From Nostoc linckia FACHB-104 (lineage in GTDB: Bacteria > Cyanobacteriota > Cyanobacteriia > Cyanobacteriales > Nostocaceae), in assembly GCF_014696615.1 (NCBI RefSeq), contig NZ_JACJQJ010000016.1:62001-126000 (forward strand): a stretch of 64,000 nucleotides of DNA. The letters run 5' to 3'. Shown in pieces: positions 8,532 through 19,500 of the stretch. The stretch's first letter is position 1. Each line of letters opens with the position of its first letter. The notes under the pieces are model-generated. The model saw only the letters and a program-made list of their open reading frames with translations, searched no databases and was not told the DNA's origin. The position numbers were made by a program, and so were the translations under genes.

Positions 8532-9460
8532 ATTCTGTCACCTCCAAACAATCGCTGCTGAATCAAAGTAATCGCAATAATAATTGCTGCTAGCAAAAAA
8601 GCGATCGCAGCGGCATAACCCATCTGTAAATTACGAAATACAGCTTGGTAGATTAACAGTACTACAGTGAGGGTGGCATTATTTGGGCCGCCAGTCCCGC
8701 CAGAGAAAATATAAGACTGATCGAATAATTGAAACGTACCAATTACCCCCATAGCGACGACAAAGAAGGTAACAGGCTTGAGTATGGGGATAGTTACATG
8801 GATCAATTTTTGCCAGCCATTCGCCCCATCCAGTTCTGCAGCTTCGTAAAGTGATTGGGGAATATCTTGCAACGCTGCTAGGTAAATTACCATGTAAAAC
8901 GGCGCTGTAGACCATATATTCATGATCATGATGCCTTTGAGGGCTACAGCTGGATCTCCCAACCAGTTATATGTAGGTAATCCCAAAGCAGCGAGAAAAT
9001 CATTTAGTAGTCCATCGGTGTTATAAATCCACATAAAAATCAGCGTTAGCACCGCTGAAGATGTGACCGTTGGTAAAAAATAAAGGATACGCCACCAATT
9101 TTTTCCCCGAATGCCAGAATTCAGGGTTACAGCTAAAATTAAAGCCAGGATAGTTTGGCTGGGAACGACGATCACAACATATTCTGCTGTATTCCTCAAA
9201 GCAATCCAAACGCGCTCATCTTCAACCAAGCGTGTGAAATTACGAAAGCCGATAAATTGGTAGTCAATACCGCCGAGAAGTTGAACTTTGTGCAGCGAAA
9301 GGAAGACAGCATAAAGAATCGGCAGAATCACAAAAATCCCCAAAACCAAAATTGTGGGCATCATAAACAGATACCCAGCCAGGTTTTCCGTCATATTCCA
9401 CCTGGAATTTCTCTGTCGTCTCCTAACGTCAAACACAATTAACCTCCCATAATCTCGCAT
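8528..9460 (-). CDS. Sugar ABC transporter permease, MalF type
   Basis: Partner membrane subunit of the CUT1 importer. It has six predicted helices after a basic N-terminal tail and the EAA loop YEAAELDGANGWQKLIHVTI. Two starts are plausible: ATG 9460 (310 residues, tail RDYGRLIVFDVRRRQ) and ATG 9394, which has the better binding site AGGTGG six bases upstream and gives 288 residues. Still longer translations run into the heptamer repeat and are not credible. It overlaps the MalG-type gene by four bases. Confidence 0.92.
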   Translation of the reverse strand: MRDYGRLIVFDVRRRQRNSRWNMTENLAGYLFMMPTILVLGIFVILPILYAVFLSLHKVQLLGGIDYQFIGFRNFTRLVEDERVWIALRNTAEYVVIVVPSQTILALILAVTLNSGIRGKNWWRILYFLPTVTSSAVLTLIFMWIYNTDGLLNDFLAALGLPTYNWLGDPAVALKGIMIMNIWSTAPFYMVIYLAALQDIPQSLYEAAELDGANGWQKLIHVTIPILKPVTFFVVAMGVIGTFQLFDQSYIFSGGTGGPNNATLTVVLLIYQAVFRNLQMGYAAAIAFLLAAIIIAITLIQQRLFGGDRI

Positions 9461-9774
9461 CAACCTTGCTGTAGCGAAAGGCTGTGCATGATTATTGATC
9501 GTACTGCTAATTATGAGAGGGATGAGGGAGATCAGGGGACAAAGGGACAAGGGGACAAGGGGAAAATTACAATTACCCATTACCCATTACCCATTACCCA
9601 TTACCCATTACCCATTACCCATTACCCATTACCCATTACCCAGTCCCCAATCCCCAATCCCTAATGCTTACTCTATGGAAACCGACAGAAAGGTTTATGG
9701 AACTTTAGTTCAGAACAATAGATAGAATGAACAAAGTTAGCCTTGATGTCTAATCGCCAAAACCTATACAACTC
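9461..9774. other. Divergent intergenic region carrying a heptamer array
   Basis: About 314 bases between the permease genes and ndhB, which diverge here. The centre is filled by the ATTACCC array at 9572-9641 and flanking purine-rich GGGGACAAGG units. Promoters for both sides must lie in the remaining sequence, but none could be fixed. Confidence 0.6.
9572..9641 (+). repeat. Ten-copy ATTACCC heptamer array
   Basis: Ten perfect, uninterrupted copies of the 7-bp unit ATTACCC. It is followed by degenerate CCCCAAT units. This is a short tandemly repeated repetitive array and a likely hot spot for copy-number variation by slippage. Confidence 0.97.
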
Positions 9775-11337
9775 ATGGATTTTGCTAATCTTGCATCCCA
9801 GTTAAATGCTGGAACGATTTTACCAGAGGGTATTGTCATACTCACCCTTTTGGGGGTTTTGATTGTTGATTTGATTTTAGGGCGTACATCTTCGCGCTGG
9901 ATTGGGTATCTAGCGATCGCAGGTTTACTTGCTTCGATTGTCGCCCTGTATTTTCAATGGGATGCTACCAATCCCATTTCCTTTAGCGGTGGCTTTAATA
10001 GTGACGACCTCAGTCTGGTCTTCCGCGGTATTATTGCCTTATCTGCCGTAGTCACCATCTTAATGTCCATTCGCTACGTGGAACAGAGTGGCACGGCTTT
10101 AGCAGAATTCGTTGCGATTTTGCTTACCGCTACCCTAGGAGGAATGTTTTTATCCGGGGCTAGCGAGTTGGTGATGATTTTCATCTCCCTAGAAACCCTG
10201 AGTATCTCCTCTTATTTGTTAACCGGTTATACCAAGCGTGACCCGCGCTCTAATGAAGCGGCGCTGAAATATCTGTTGATTGGTGCTTCCAGTACAGCAG
10301 TATTTTTATATGGCGTATCGCTGCTGTATGGCTTATCGGGTGGGCAAACAGAACTAAGTGCGATCGCCAGTGGCATTGCCGCAGCGCATATTGGTCAGTC
10401 ATTGGGTATAGTGATTGCCTTGGTGTTTGTAATTGCCGGGATTGGCTTTAAAATTTCTGCTGCACCCTTTCACCAATGGACACCAGACGTTTACGAAGGC
10501 GCTCCTACCCCAGTGATTGCCTTTTTATCTGTCGGTTCCAAAGCCGCAGGTTTTGCCCTAGCTATCCGCTTACTCACCACAGTCTTCCCTGTGGTTGCTG
10601 ACGAGTGGAGATTCGTGTTCACCGCCCTTGCTGTTCTCAGCATGATCCTGGGTAACGTAGTCGCCCTAGCCCAAACCAGCATGAAACGGATGCTGGCTTA
10701 TTCATCCATTGCCCAAGCTGGGTTTGTGATGATTGGCTTGATTGCGGGTACTGAAGCCGGATATGCCAGTATGATATTTTACTTGCTGGTCTATCTGTTC
10801 ATGAACCTGTGCGGCTTTACCTGCATTATTCTGTTCTCTCTCCGGACAGGAACCGACCAGATTGCCGAATACTCTGGTTTGTATCAAAAAGACCCACTGC
10901 TCACCTTGGGTTTAAGCATTTCCCTGCTGTCTTTAGGCGGTATTCCTCCACTAGCTGGATTCTTTGGGAAAATTTACCTATTCTGGGCTGGTTGGCAAGC
11001 AGGTCTTTACTGGTTAGTCTTGTTAGGCTTAGTTACTAGCGTTGTCTCCATCTACTACTACATTCGCGTAGTCAAGATGATGGTAGTCAAAGAACCCCAA
11101 GAAATGTCTGAAGTGGTAAAAAATTACCCCGCCATCAATTGGAATTTACCAGGCTTTAGACCTTTGCAGGTAGGGTTGGTAGTGACTTTAATCGCTACTA
11201 CCATTGCCGGGATTTTGTCAAATCCCCTATTTACCTTAGCTAACGATTCAGTTGCTCATACTGCCATATTGCAAACAGCTACAATTGTTAGCTCTCAAGC
11301 AAGTGCAGTTACTATCAAGCAACCCGAAGATTTATAA
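9775..11337 (+). CDS. ndhB: NAD(P)H-quinone oxidoreductase subunit 2 (NdhB)
   Basis: Proton-pumping antiporter-like membrane subunit of the cyanobacterial NDH-1 complexes, which serve respiration, cyclic electron flow and CO2 uptake in thylakoid and plasma membranes. The 520-residue length and about 14 membrane helices match the family. Typical features are the [10 protein letters not shown] loop with conserved charges, the [19 protein letters not shown] segment with its lysine and histidine, and the broken-helix region [13 protein letters not shown]. ndhB is commonly unlinked from other ndh genes in cyanobacteria, as here. Confidence 0.97.
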   Translation: MDFANLASQLNAGTILPEGIVILTLLGVLIVDLILGRTSSRWIGYLAIAGLLASIVALYFQWDATNPISFSGGFNSDDLSLVFRGIIALSAVVTILMSIRYVEQSGTALAEFVAILLTATLGGMFLSGASELVMIFISLETLSISSYLLTGYTKRDPRSNEAALKYLLIGASSTAVFLYGVSLLYGLSGGQTELSAIASGIAAAHIGQSLGIVIALVFVIAGIGFKISAAPFHQWTPDVYEGAPTPVIAFLSVGSKAAGFALAIRLLTTVFPVVADEWRFVFTALAVLSMILGNVVALAQTSMKRMLAYSSIAQAGFVMIGLIAGTEAGYASMIFYLLVYLFMNLCGFTCIILFSLRTGTDQIAEYSGLYQKDPLLTLGLSISLLSLGGIPPLAGFFGKIYLFWAGWQAGLYWLVLLGLVTSVVSIYYYIRVVKMMVVKEPQEMSEVVKNYPAINWNLPGFRPLQVGLVVTLIATTIAGILSNPLFTLANDSVAHTAILQTATIVSSQASAVTIKQPEDL

Positions 11338-11346
11338 ATTTACTCA

Positions 11347-11387
11347 TAGGTAATGGGTAATTGCTAAGTTTAATTACCCATTACCTA
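11347..11387. terminator. Bidirectional terminator-like hairpin built from heptamer units
   Basis: Perfect 16-bp stem (11347-11362 and 11372-11387) with a 9-base loop, between the convergent ends of ndhB and the REC-kinase gene. The arms read TAGGTAATGGGTAATT and its complement, so each arm contains the ATTACCC heptamer that is also found as an array upstream of ndhB. Confidence 0.7.
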
Positions 11388-11442
11388 CGGCTTGTCCCTA
11401 TAGTCCTTATTAAGGAGAAATATCAAACACCAAATACCAATT

Positions 11443-12717
11443 TTAAATTGGCAAAGTAATCACAAATTCTGAACCATGACCTCGTAAAGAATTTACCTCT
11501 ATACTACCCCCATGATTTTCCATAATTATTTGACGAGTAATAGATAAGCCTAAGCCTGTACCTTTACCTACAGCTTTAGTTGTGAATAAATGCTCAAATA
11601 TTTTTGATTTAATATCATCCGGAATACCTAAACCATTGTCTTTAATCTTAATTGAAATATAATTTTTATCTTCAGTTAAATTAGTTTGAACTTTAATATA
11701 ATTAGGATTTTTTTCTATTTCTTGATAACTACGTCCCTCATTAGACTCTTCTAAAGCATCAATAGCATTAGCTAAAATATTCATAAATACCTGATTGAGT
11801 TGTCCAGCAAAACATTTAACTTCGGGTAAATTACCGTAATCACGAATAACTTCAATAGCAGGACGAGTCTCACAAGCTTTTAATCTATGCTTAAGAATTA
11901 AGATTGTGCTGTCGATGCCATCATGAATGTTAAAAGGAATTTTTACACTACTATCCGCACGAGCAAAAGTGCGAAGAGAAACACTAATATCAGATATTCT
12001 TTCTACTCCCTGCTGCATAGAAGTGAGTATATGCGGGAAGTCCTCTAGGAGAAAATCTAAGTCAATTTTTTTGGCATGTTGGGCAATTTCTGGTGTCGAA
12101 GCCTGATTTTTATAAAGGTGGATGTGGTCTATCAGGTCTTGCATATATTTCTGAGCATAGGTGAGATTGCCCTCAATAAAACCAGCCGGATTATTAATTT
12201 CGTGAGCAATTCCTGCAACTAACTGTCCCAAAGAAGACATTTTTTCACTTTCTACTAAGCGTTGCTGGGACTGTTTTAGCTGCGCTACAGTAGCAGTTAG
12301 CTCTGCTGCTCGTTGTTCTAGCTTTTGGTTGAGGTGACAAAGCTTAAGATGCACATTCACACGAGCCAGCACATCTTCCGGCTGAAATGGCTTGGTAATA
12401 TAATCTACTGCACCAAGAGTTAAACCTTTTACTTTATCTACCACATCTGATAAAGCCGTCATAAAAATGACTGGAATATCACGAGTAGATTCTTCTGCTT
12501 TTAACCGACGGCAAGTTTCAAAGCCATCGATTCCCGGCATCATAATATCTAATAAAATCAGGTCTGGAGATACTAGTTGTAATTTTTCCAGTGCACTCTC
12601 ACCATTTTTAGCAACTAAAACTCGAAAACCTGATGCTTGTAAAAACTCAAACAGTACCTTGGCATTGACTGGATTATCCTCAACAATCATAATCAAATTT
12701 TGTTTATCACTAAGCAT
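11443..12717 (-). CDS. Response regulator-histidine kinase fusion (REC-HisKA-HATPase)
   Basis: Cytoplasmic signalling protein of 424 residues. An N-terminal receiver domain (about 8-125) has the acidic pair E13/D14, phospho-acceptor D57 and the TKPF lysine. A short coiled coil leads to a histidine kinase of the subfamily with motif [14 protein letters not shown] (H172) and an ATPase domain with the N box ([16 protein letters not shown]), DNGLGIPD and [10 protein letters not shown]. It starts two bases after the stop of the Cache hybrid kinase upstream, so both are surely co-transcribed and probably form a phosphorelay in which the upstream kinase feeds this receiver. Its kinase half resembles that of the 1866-residue protein at 16.5-22.1 kb, which suggests duplication. 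Confidence 0.94.
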   Translation of the reverse strand: MLSDKQNLIMIVEDNPVNAKVLFEFLQASGFRVLVAKNGESALEKLQLVSPDLILLDIMMPGIDGFETCRRLKAEESTRDIPVIFMTALSDVVDKVKGLTLGAVDYITKPFQPEDVLARVNVHLKLCHLNQKLEQRAAELTATVAQLKQSQQRLVESEKMSSLGQLVAGIAHEINNPAGFIEGNLTYAQKYMQDLIDHIHLYKNQASTPEIAQHAKKIDLDFLLEDFPHILTSMQQGVERISDISVSLRTFARADSSVKIPFNIHDGIDSTILILKHRLKACETRPAIEVIRDYGNLPEVKCFAGQLNQVFMNILANAIDALEESNEGRSYQEIEKNPNYIKVQTNLTEDKNYISIKIKDNGLGIPDDIKSKIFEHLFTTKAVGKGTGLGLSITRQIIMENHGGSIEVNSLRGHGSEFVITLPI

Positions 12718-12719
12718 AT

Positions 12720-15521
12720 TTACCGCTGACCAATGTACTGTTTGACTAGGTTAATAATTGCTTCTTCATCTAGATTTTGAGTCAGTTCTAGAAGCTTGGT
12801 AGTAAAAGGTAAATATTTATTATCTAAATTTTGTAGTCTTTGCGCTTCCTGCTCAACTCCTGTAATATCGCCAATTGTGGCAGCATTCACCAAATTTTTT
12901 AATTCCTCTGTGGCAGGAAATACCCATTCTGCAGGAGAATCTTCACTAAAAATTACTGATTCTGGGTTAGTATGATTAGTTTCTTGATAAATCCAAGTTA
13001 TTCCTAAATGCTGCTGAATTTTAGCTAATAATTCTTCTGATTCCACAGGTTTAGGCAGAAAATCATTGCAGCCAGAATCATAACTTTTTTGTCGGTCAAC
13101 ATGAGATACATTGGCTGAAGACGCAATGATGATGAGGTCAGAAAATTGTTGTTGAGAGCGTAAATTTTGTGTCATTTCCCAACCATTAACTAAAGGCATG
13201 ACGATGTCTGTGATGATTAAGTTAGGGCTCCAAGCCAAAGCTTTCTCTAATCCCTCTTGCCCATTGGATGCTTCCATGAGTGTAAAACCGAGAGGTTCTA
13301 AAAAATGAACAATCACAGAGCGATTTTCCCATCGGTCATCTATAACTAGAACCTTGATGGGGTGATTACCTTCATAGCCAACAATGTTATTACTAGTCTT
13401 CTTAGCAGCTAAATCAATCCATTGCTGTGATACTTGTAAGTCCACATCAAACCAAAACTTACTACCTTCGCCTAAAATACTTTCTACATGAATTTCACTA
13501 CCCATCATTTGCACAATTTGCTGGCTGATAGCTAACCCAAGTCCAGTTCCCTCTGCCATGCGCTGTTTATTGCCCACTTGTTCAAAAGGAAGAAAGATTT
13601 TGTGTAATTGTTCTGGACTCATGCCTACGCCTGTATCTTGAATTTGAAATCTAATTTTAATTATAGGTAATTGTTTATGGTGGCTATTGCCTGCACCTTC
13701 TATCGATATATGGTTTGACAAATTATCAAAGTTAGCCGAATTACTTAGCATATCGACTTTGAATATTACTTGACCAGCATCTGTAAATTTGATGGCATTA
13801 CCTAATAAATTCAGCAAAACTTGACGTAAACGTTTTTCATCAGCAAATAGAGCTGTAGGAAGTTGATTAATTTCTTGGTAAATGAAGCCAATTTCTTTTT
13901 GTTCAGCTTTGATGCGGCAGATTTCAAAAATGTTTTTGAGAAAATTAGCGAGGTGAAAATCGTGGGGAAATAACTCCAGCTTACGTGCTTCAATTTTTGA
14001 TATATCCAGAATATCGTTAATTAGTGTCAGTAAATGAGAACCACATTGGTAAATAATATCAAGTCCCTCCTTTTGCTTAGGAGTAACATCGTCTTCCATG
14101 TCAAGAATCTGAGCATATCCTAAAATACCGTTGAGTGGTGTGCGAAGTTCATGGCTCATATTTGCCAGAAATTCGCTTTTGGCATTGTTTGCACTGTCAG
14201 CAATTTCTTTAGCTGCTTTTAACTCGGCGGTACGTTCCTCAACCCTAGCTTCTAGTTCAATAAAAGCAGTTGCTAACTGTGTAGCCATTTGATTAAAAGA
14301 TTGTGCCAAACTTTCTAGCTCATCTATACCTTTAATTTCGACTTTCTGGTCGAGTTTTCCGGAAGCGATCGCTAAACTTGCGGCCTGTAAACTTAAAATT
14401 GGTTGCGTAATCCAACGTGATGTGAAAATGCCGATTGCAGTGGCCCATACCAAGGCTACTAAACATAAAATTATGCTGGTTCGGGTATTTTCGTTGATTT
14501 GTGCCATAAATTCTGATTCTGGCACAACCACAACTACTAACCAATCCAAACCAAATTTGTCACGCCAAGGGTTAATATGGACAAATTGTTTCTCTCCTTT
14601 TAAGCTAAAAATTAGCTCTTGACTATCTTGAATTGGCTCAAAACCACCAAATTTTTCCTTTAAATAATCTGCTGTTTTTTTAATTAAAATATCATTACTA
14701 TTAAATACTGAGAGCCTTTCTGCTTTACCATTAATAATATTATATGGACGTTCATTATTAGAGGAAGCTACGATTAATCCAGAACGCTCTAAAATTAATA
14801 CTGTACCTTTTTTACCGACTTTTAAATTAGCTAAAAAATTACTAATCTGCGATAATATTAAATCAATACCAATTACCCCTATTGGTTGATTATTTTGATT
14901 ATAAAGAGGAAAACTTGAAGAAATAGAAAAAATTTCTGGTTTATCCTCCCATTGATAAATTTGAGTCCATAAAGGTTTCCCCATTTTGATGGCATCTGCA
15001 TACCAAGCTTCGGAGCGGGGGTCATAATCTCTTTTGATATTTATTAATTTTTTACGATTTCCTTGATTATCTGTAGAATAAATATAAAGTTGACCAATCT
15101 GCCGCTTTTGGTCAACTTCATTGATTAAAAGATTGCCATTATCTAAGCGTTCAATACCGATAAATTCACCTTTAATATTAGCAAAGTTAATGTATCCAAT
15201 ATTCAACACTTGCATTTGTTTAAAAAAGTAATTTGATATCATCTCCAAGTTGTTTAAATCAATTAATCCTAGCTGAATGGCATCAGTATTAATCTGATTC
15301 ATCTGTGGAGGCGTAGATAAATATGTATCAAGGTGCTGATCGACCAGACTACCAACTTTTTGAATTAACTGATTCGCCAGGTCATTTACTGCTCTCTCAC
15401 CATTTCTAAAAGAAAGATATCCCACCAGACTCACAGCAGTAAATATCTGAATTACAAAGGGGATAATCAGAATCAGCCTGAGGGGAATCTTGTGAGAATT
15501 TTTTAAGATAAAATTATTCAT
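12720..15521 (-). CDS. Membrane hybrid histidine kinase (Cache-HAMP-HK-REC)
   Basis: Sensor kinase of 933 residues. A first membrane helix (about 16-38) and a second (about 346-368) bracket an extracytoplasmic Cache-type sensor domain with the SSFPLYNQNNQPIGVIGIDL signature. A HAMP linker, a coiled coil, HisKA (FLANMSHELRTPLNG, H457), HATPase (DTGVGM, GTGLGLAISQQ) and a C-terminal receiver (D772 in LIITDIVMP) follow. The last 80 residues form a helical extension often found in Nostoc kinases. The ligand is unknown; Cache domains usually bind small molecules such as amino or carboxylic acids. The gene is first in an operon with the REC-kinase gene. A decayed relative of its 5' end lies 420 bases upstream. 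Confidence 0.95.
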   Translation of the reverse strand: MNNFILKNSHKIPLRLILIIPFVIQIFTAVSLVGYLSFRNGERAVNDLANQLIQKVGSLVDQHLDTYLSTPPQMNQINTDAIQLGLIDLNNLEMISNYFFKQMQVLNIGYINFANIKGEFIGIERLDNGNLLINEVDQKRQIGQLYIYSTDNQGNRKKLINIKRDYDPRSEAWYADAIKMGKPLWTQIYQWEDKPEIFSISSSFPLYNQNNQPIGVIGIDLILSQISNFLANLKVGKKGTVLILERSGLIVASSNNERPYNIINGKAERLSVFNSNDILIKKTADYLKEKFGGFEPIQDSQELIFSLKGEKQFVHINPWRDKFGLDWLVVVVVPESEFMAQINENTRTSIILCLVALVWATAIGIFTSRWITQPILSLQAASLAIASGKLDQKVEIKGIDELESLAQSFNQMATQLATAFIELEARVEERTAELKAAKEIADSANNAKSEFLANMSHELRTPLNGILGYAQILDMEDDVTPKQKEGLDIIYQCGSHLLTLINDILDISKIEARKLELFPHDFHLANFLKNIFEICRIKAEQKEIGFIYQEINQLPTALFADEKRLRQVLLNLLGNAIKFTDAGQVIFKVDMLSNSANFDNLSNHISIEGAGNSHHKQLPIIKIRFQIQDTGVGMSPEQLHKIFLPFEQVGNKQRMAEGTGLGLAISQQIVQMMGSEIHVESILGEGSKFWFDVDLQVSQQWIDLAAKKTSNNIVGYEGNHPIKVLVIDDRWENRSVIVHFLEPLGFTLMEASNGQEGLEKALAWSPNLIITDIVMPLVNGWEMTQNLRSQQQFSDLIIIASSANVSHVDRQKSYDSGCNDFLPKPVESEELLAKIQQHLGITWIYQETNHTNPESVIFSEDSPAEWVFPATEELKNLVNAATIGDITGVEQEAQRLQNLDNKYLPFTTKLLELTQNLDEEAIINLVKQYIGQR

Positions 15522-15943
15522 AAGCCTAAGCTATATAATATTTATGGGATAAAATTAAAAAATATAAATAATTAAATATTTATTATTAGCGCATCAACCT
15601 AAAATCCAGTTTGAATTTTCTGCATAGGGATAGCGATCGCAAATTTATCACCATAATGGATACAAAATGTAACTTTATATTTGCACCGTAAGAATCTAAA
15701 TAATATGTTAATGACTTCTAACTTTAAGTTATTTTCTTGAGCGAAAAATTTGGTATTCAAGAATTGTTTAGCTTTACTATTATTTAGCAGCAGAGCCAAA
15801 ATTAAAATATAGTTTTTATGTGGCTATTAAGATAGTCAGTCTAGAAACTATTACTAATCTTTCAGAAAAAATATTTTTGCTTGATCATATAAAAATTAAT
15901 GAATTTAACAATATCCTCATTGCCATCTCTCACACCTGCGGCT
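15522..15943. other. AT-rich region between kinase gene and kinase remnant
   Basis: About 420 very AT-rich bases. A 66-codon frame on the minus strand (15599-15799) contains a HIP1 site and reads like part of a protein, but has no ribosome binding site and no recognised family. I treat it as unsupported; it may belong to the same decayed gene region as the remnant at 15944-16228. Confidence 0.4.
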
Positions 15944-16228
15944 TCACTCTTCTATACAAACATAGTCTCTGTAGCCAATATCCTTAAATATCTGTATTGC
16001 TTGGTAAAAATAGCGCCCTGAGCCTCGAAAATCTAGTAAATTTAGAAATCCTATCTGATGAACTTTACTTGTCAACTGTTCAGCAAGGTTGTTTACTACC
16101 TTCTGTCCATTTTTAAAGCAGAGATACCCTATAAATCCTACTGCGGTGAAGATTTGGCTTACGAAGGGTACAAAAAGTATTAGCCGCAAACGTAATTTAT
16201 TGTAATAATAAACACCAGTATATATCAT
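15944..16228 (-). pseudogene. Remnant of a Cache-type sensor kinase gene (5' end only)
   Basis: The 94-codon frame matches the first part of the hybrid kinase encoded at 12720-15521. Both share LRLIL..PFV.QIFTAV..GYL.F.NG and the following V.NLA.QL segment. Then about 30 residues are missing, and the similarity resumes with IGF.NLLDFRGSGRYFYQ against the corresponding IGLIDLNNLEMISNYFFKQ region, ending at a stop before the rest of the sensor, HAMP or kinase domains. It therefore encodes only a membrane anchor and a broken start of the sensor domain. Translation as a small membrane protein cannot be excluded, since the frame itself is open. Confidence 0.75.
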
Positions 16229-16532
16229 AGTTTACAGTTTTGAGCAGTTTGCTAAATGCAGAGTAAAGTCTTACCTGCATTAGTTTGCCCATTCTCCTGG
16301 CGTTGATATCATCAGATTACATCGTTTGTGATCTCAAGGCGATCGCTGGATAAATAATTTAGCACTTACGTAAGTGTCATATTTTTCCTCCAGTGATTGT
16401 TCAGAGTAAATATGTAAGTATTGTGTATTATGGCTGTGCAAGGATTTTGGAACTTAAGAGAGTGATAATTAGCCATAACGCACCATCTTTCTCGGTGCGT
16501 TAATTTATAAATCATCCCTTACAAAGCTAAGC
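16229..16532. other. Region upstream of kinase remnant, downstream of large kinase gene
   Basis: About 300 bases with one HIP1-like site and the hairpin at 16476-16502; no coding frame. Confidence 0.5.
16476..16502. terminator. Palindromic hairpin after the 1866-residue kinase gene
   Basis: Perfect 9-bp arms TAACGCACC and GGTGCGTTA with a 9-base loop, 31 bases past the stop of the large kinase gene. There is no clear T tract on the minus strand, so termination strength is uncertain. The arm sequence belongs to the same GGTGCGTTA/GATGCGTTA palindrome family as the dispersed repeats at 2.8, 49.9 and 50.3 kb. Confidence 0.45.
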
Positions 16533-19500
16533 TTAGGCCTGTTGCATTGGTATCTCAATCACAAACTCAGTCCCTTTTCCTAGTAGAGAATCACACCTTA
16601 ACTGACCTTTATGTTTGTCCACTATAACTTGATAGCTAATTGATAACCCCAAACCTGTACCACTTCCTACAGCTTTAGTGGTAAAAAATGGGTCAAAAAT
16701 TTTCTGCTGTACCTGTGCAGTCATACCACGACCATTATCAGCTATCCTAATCCTCAGGGTTTTTGCATCTTTTAGTTCAGTGCGAATACGAATCTGGGGA
16801 TTGTGTCTTAAATAATTACCCTGATCCTTGCACTCATCCAAGGCATCTATTGCATTACTTAAAATATTCATAAATACCTGATTGAGTTGACCAGCATAGC
16901 AACTCACCTCTGGCAATTGTTCATATTCTTTGATGACCTGAATTTCGGGGCGATTACTATTTTCTTTAAGTCGGTGCTGCAAAATCATCAAGGTGCTATC
17001 AATTCCCTCATGTATATTTACAGGCTTCATTTCCGATTCATCTAGACGCGAGAAGTTACGTAAACCCAAAATAATATTGCGGATACGCGAACTGCCAAGC
17101 TTCATAGAATGCAGAACTTTAGGTAAATCTTCTGCTAGGAAATCTAAATCAATTTCCGCCACCTTCTTCTTTAGTAAAGACGAAGCGCTAGGGTATTCTT
17201 GCTGATAAATACCTACTAAATCTAGCAAGTCCTGAACATATTCATGAGCATGAGTAATATTACCATGAATAAAATTGATAGGATTATTAATCTCATGAGC
17301 AATTCCTGCTACCATCTGTCCTAAAGAAGACATTTTTTCACTTTGGATTAACTGGCTTTGAGTACTTCTTAATTGCTCTAGAGTTTGTTGTAAATGAGAG
17401 TTTTTTATGTTAATTTCTTGTATTCTTTCTGCTACTTTTGTCTCTAGATTATGATTATATTTTTCCAATTCTTGATTTGCTTTCTCTAGATTTTGATATA
17501 GAAGAGCATTCTCTAAAGAAATTGCTGCTTGGGTAATGATTAGCTTTAAAACTTCTAAGCGACTGCTTGTAAAAGCTTCCGTTGTTAAATTATTTTCTAG
17601 GTAAATAATACCTAAAAATTTGCTTTGATTAAGGATGGGGATACATAATATACTCTTTGGCTGCTCACGCTTAATATAGATATCTAATGCAAAGGAAGCT
17701 TGAGCTTTGATATCATCAATAACTAATATTTCTTGGGTGCGTTTGACGTAATTAATCAAAGTGATGGGAACATGATCGCTAGACTCTAAAGGAATAGATA
17801 AAAACTCTGTATAACTGTCTGCAAAATTTCCATTGGCACTGACTGCAGTAATAGTTAAATTAAAATTATTAAATTCACTCAAAATCAGTACACATTTAGA
17901 TGCTCCCGCATTCTCCATTACCACTTGCATTAAAGTAGAAAGCAGTTCTTGTAGCTCAATTTCTCCGGAGACTGCTTGGGAAGCTTTAATTACAGATGCC
18001 AAATCCAGCATATCTGAAATGCTGGTGTTAGAGCCAAGAATAGTTTCATTCGTAGCTAGAGTAGATTGATTACTAGATGTAGATAAGTTTATGCTCAGTT
18101 CTCGTGAGTTCTTCTCTCTAGAAGAGTGGTTATATTTTTCCTGCTGAACAATAGATGCAAGTAGTTGAGGATAGCGTTTTTTTAAGTCATCAACTTTGGC
18201 TTTTGCACCCCAGCTAAGATAGCCATAATAAGCATCAATGAGGTAGGTTTGGGCAATTTTTTGTTTTCCCCATCCGAGATAAAATTTAGCTGCTAATTCG
18301 TAAGCAAGAGCTTCTTCATTAATATAGCCATGTTCTTTAGCGAGATTTATAGCATACTCATAATAATCTATTGCTTCAACATATTGACCTATAACCCGAT
18401 AGTGCTCTGCCTCTACTAAATAAAATTTATGTAGATAATTCATGGGCGCAGAATCTGCCCATTTTTTCATTTTCTCCTGATTTTCTATTACTTTTTGGAG
18501 AATTGATTTTTGCTCAGATTCATCAAAATAATGATAAACTGCTAGCCTAGATAGCGAATCATATAAATAAAAAACAGGCACAAATATTTGTCCTCTCCCA
18601 GTATCTAAATACTTTTCTGCCAGAATTGAATTTTCAAATGCTTGAGAGAAATCGTTGAATAGATAGCAGAGATGTAGTTTACTAATATATAAATATAGAA
18701 GCCCTATAGTATCGTTGGCTTGAAGGAGAAATGGCAACATTGTCTCTTCATCATAAGCATCACCAATTAAACAGCAAGGGTTTTTAACAGAATCTATTAA
18801 GTTTAAGACTACCTGGTGGTAGATTTCGTTGTAGTTAAATATTCTTTTTTGATTAATTTTATATATAGCTTGGCTGTATGTTGCTATTTCCTGTTTAAGG
18901 TAGCTCAAATCTTTACCGCTAAAATATAAATAGTATGAATAAGCGTTAATAGAATAAGCAGCAAACTCTAAATTTCCGGTTTCTAATCCGGCAGTATAAG
19001 CTTCTAATAAAGGCTTAAGACTGTCCCTTAGATGCTCCCGCAAATGCCTAATGAAACGATTAAATATATCAAGGATTTTAGATTTAAATTTTTGGGCATT
19101 AAACTTCTCTACTAAACTTAAAGCTAAGCAAGCAAATTTATAGCCAGATTCAATATCTCCACTCATTTCACAAAGCATTAATCCGTAAGCAATATATGCA
19201 AGAGCAGACGAGTGAGAGTTACCATATTCGAGCGATAAATTGATTTTTTTTAAGCAAATTAATGGCATTAGTTCTGGAACAGATTGACCAGCATAATTCA
19301 TTCCACTAGCTAAGATATGCATAATTGCCATTGCTTTGGCTTCTCTCATTTCCGGCAAATCAATTAAATCTTCAATACGCTTATTTGTTAAATTTAAAGC
19401 TGTTCTCTCTATTTCCTGCTGAACATGAAATTGGCTGGGTCTTTCTGGAAAATCAACACTTAACATTTTCAAAAAATCTAGCAAAATATTAATAGCATCT

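Noticed and set aside
15599..15799. 66-codon frame between the kinase gene and its remnant
   Set aside because: Reads partly like protein and contains a HIP1 site, but lacks a start signal and any recognised family; not listed as a gene.
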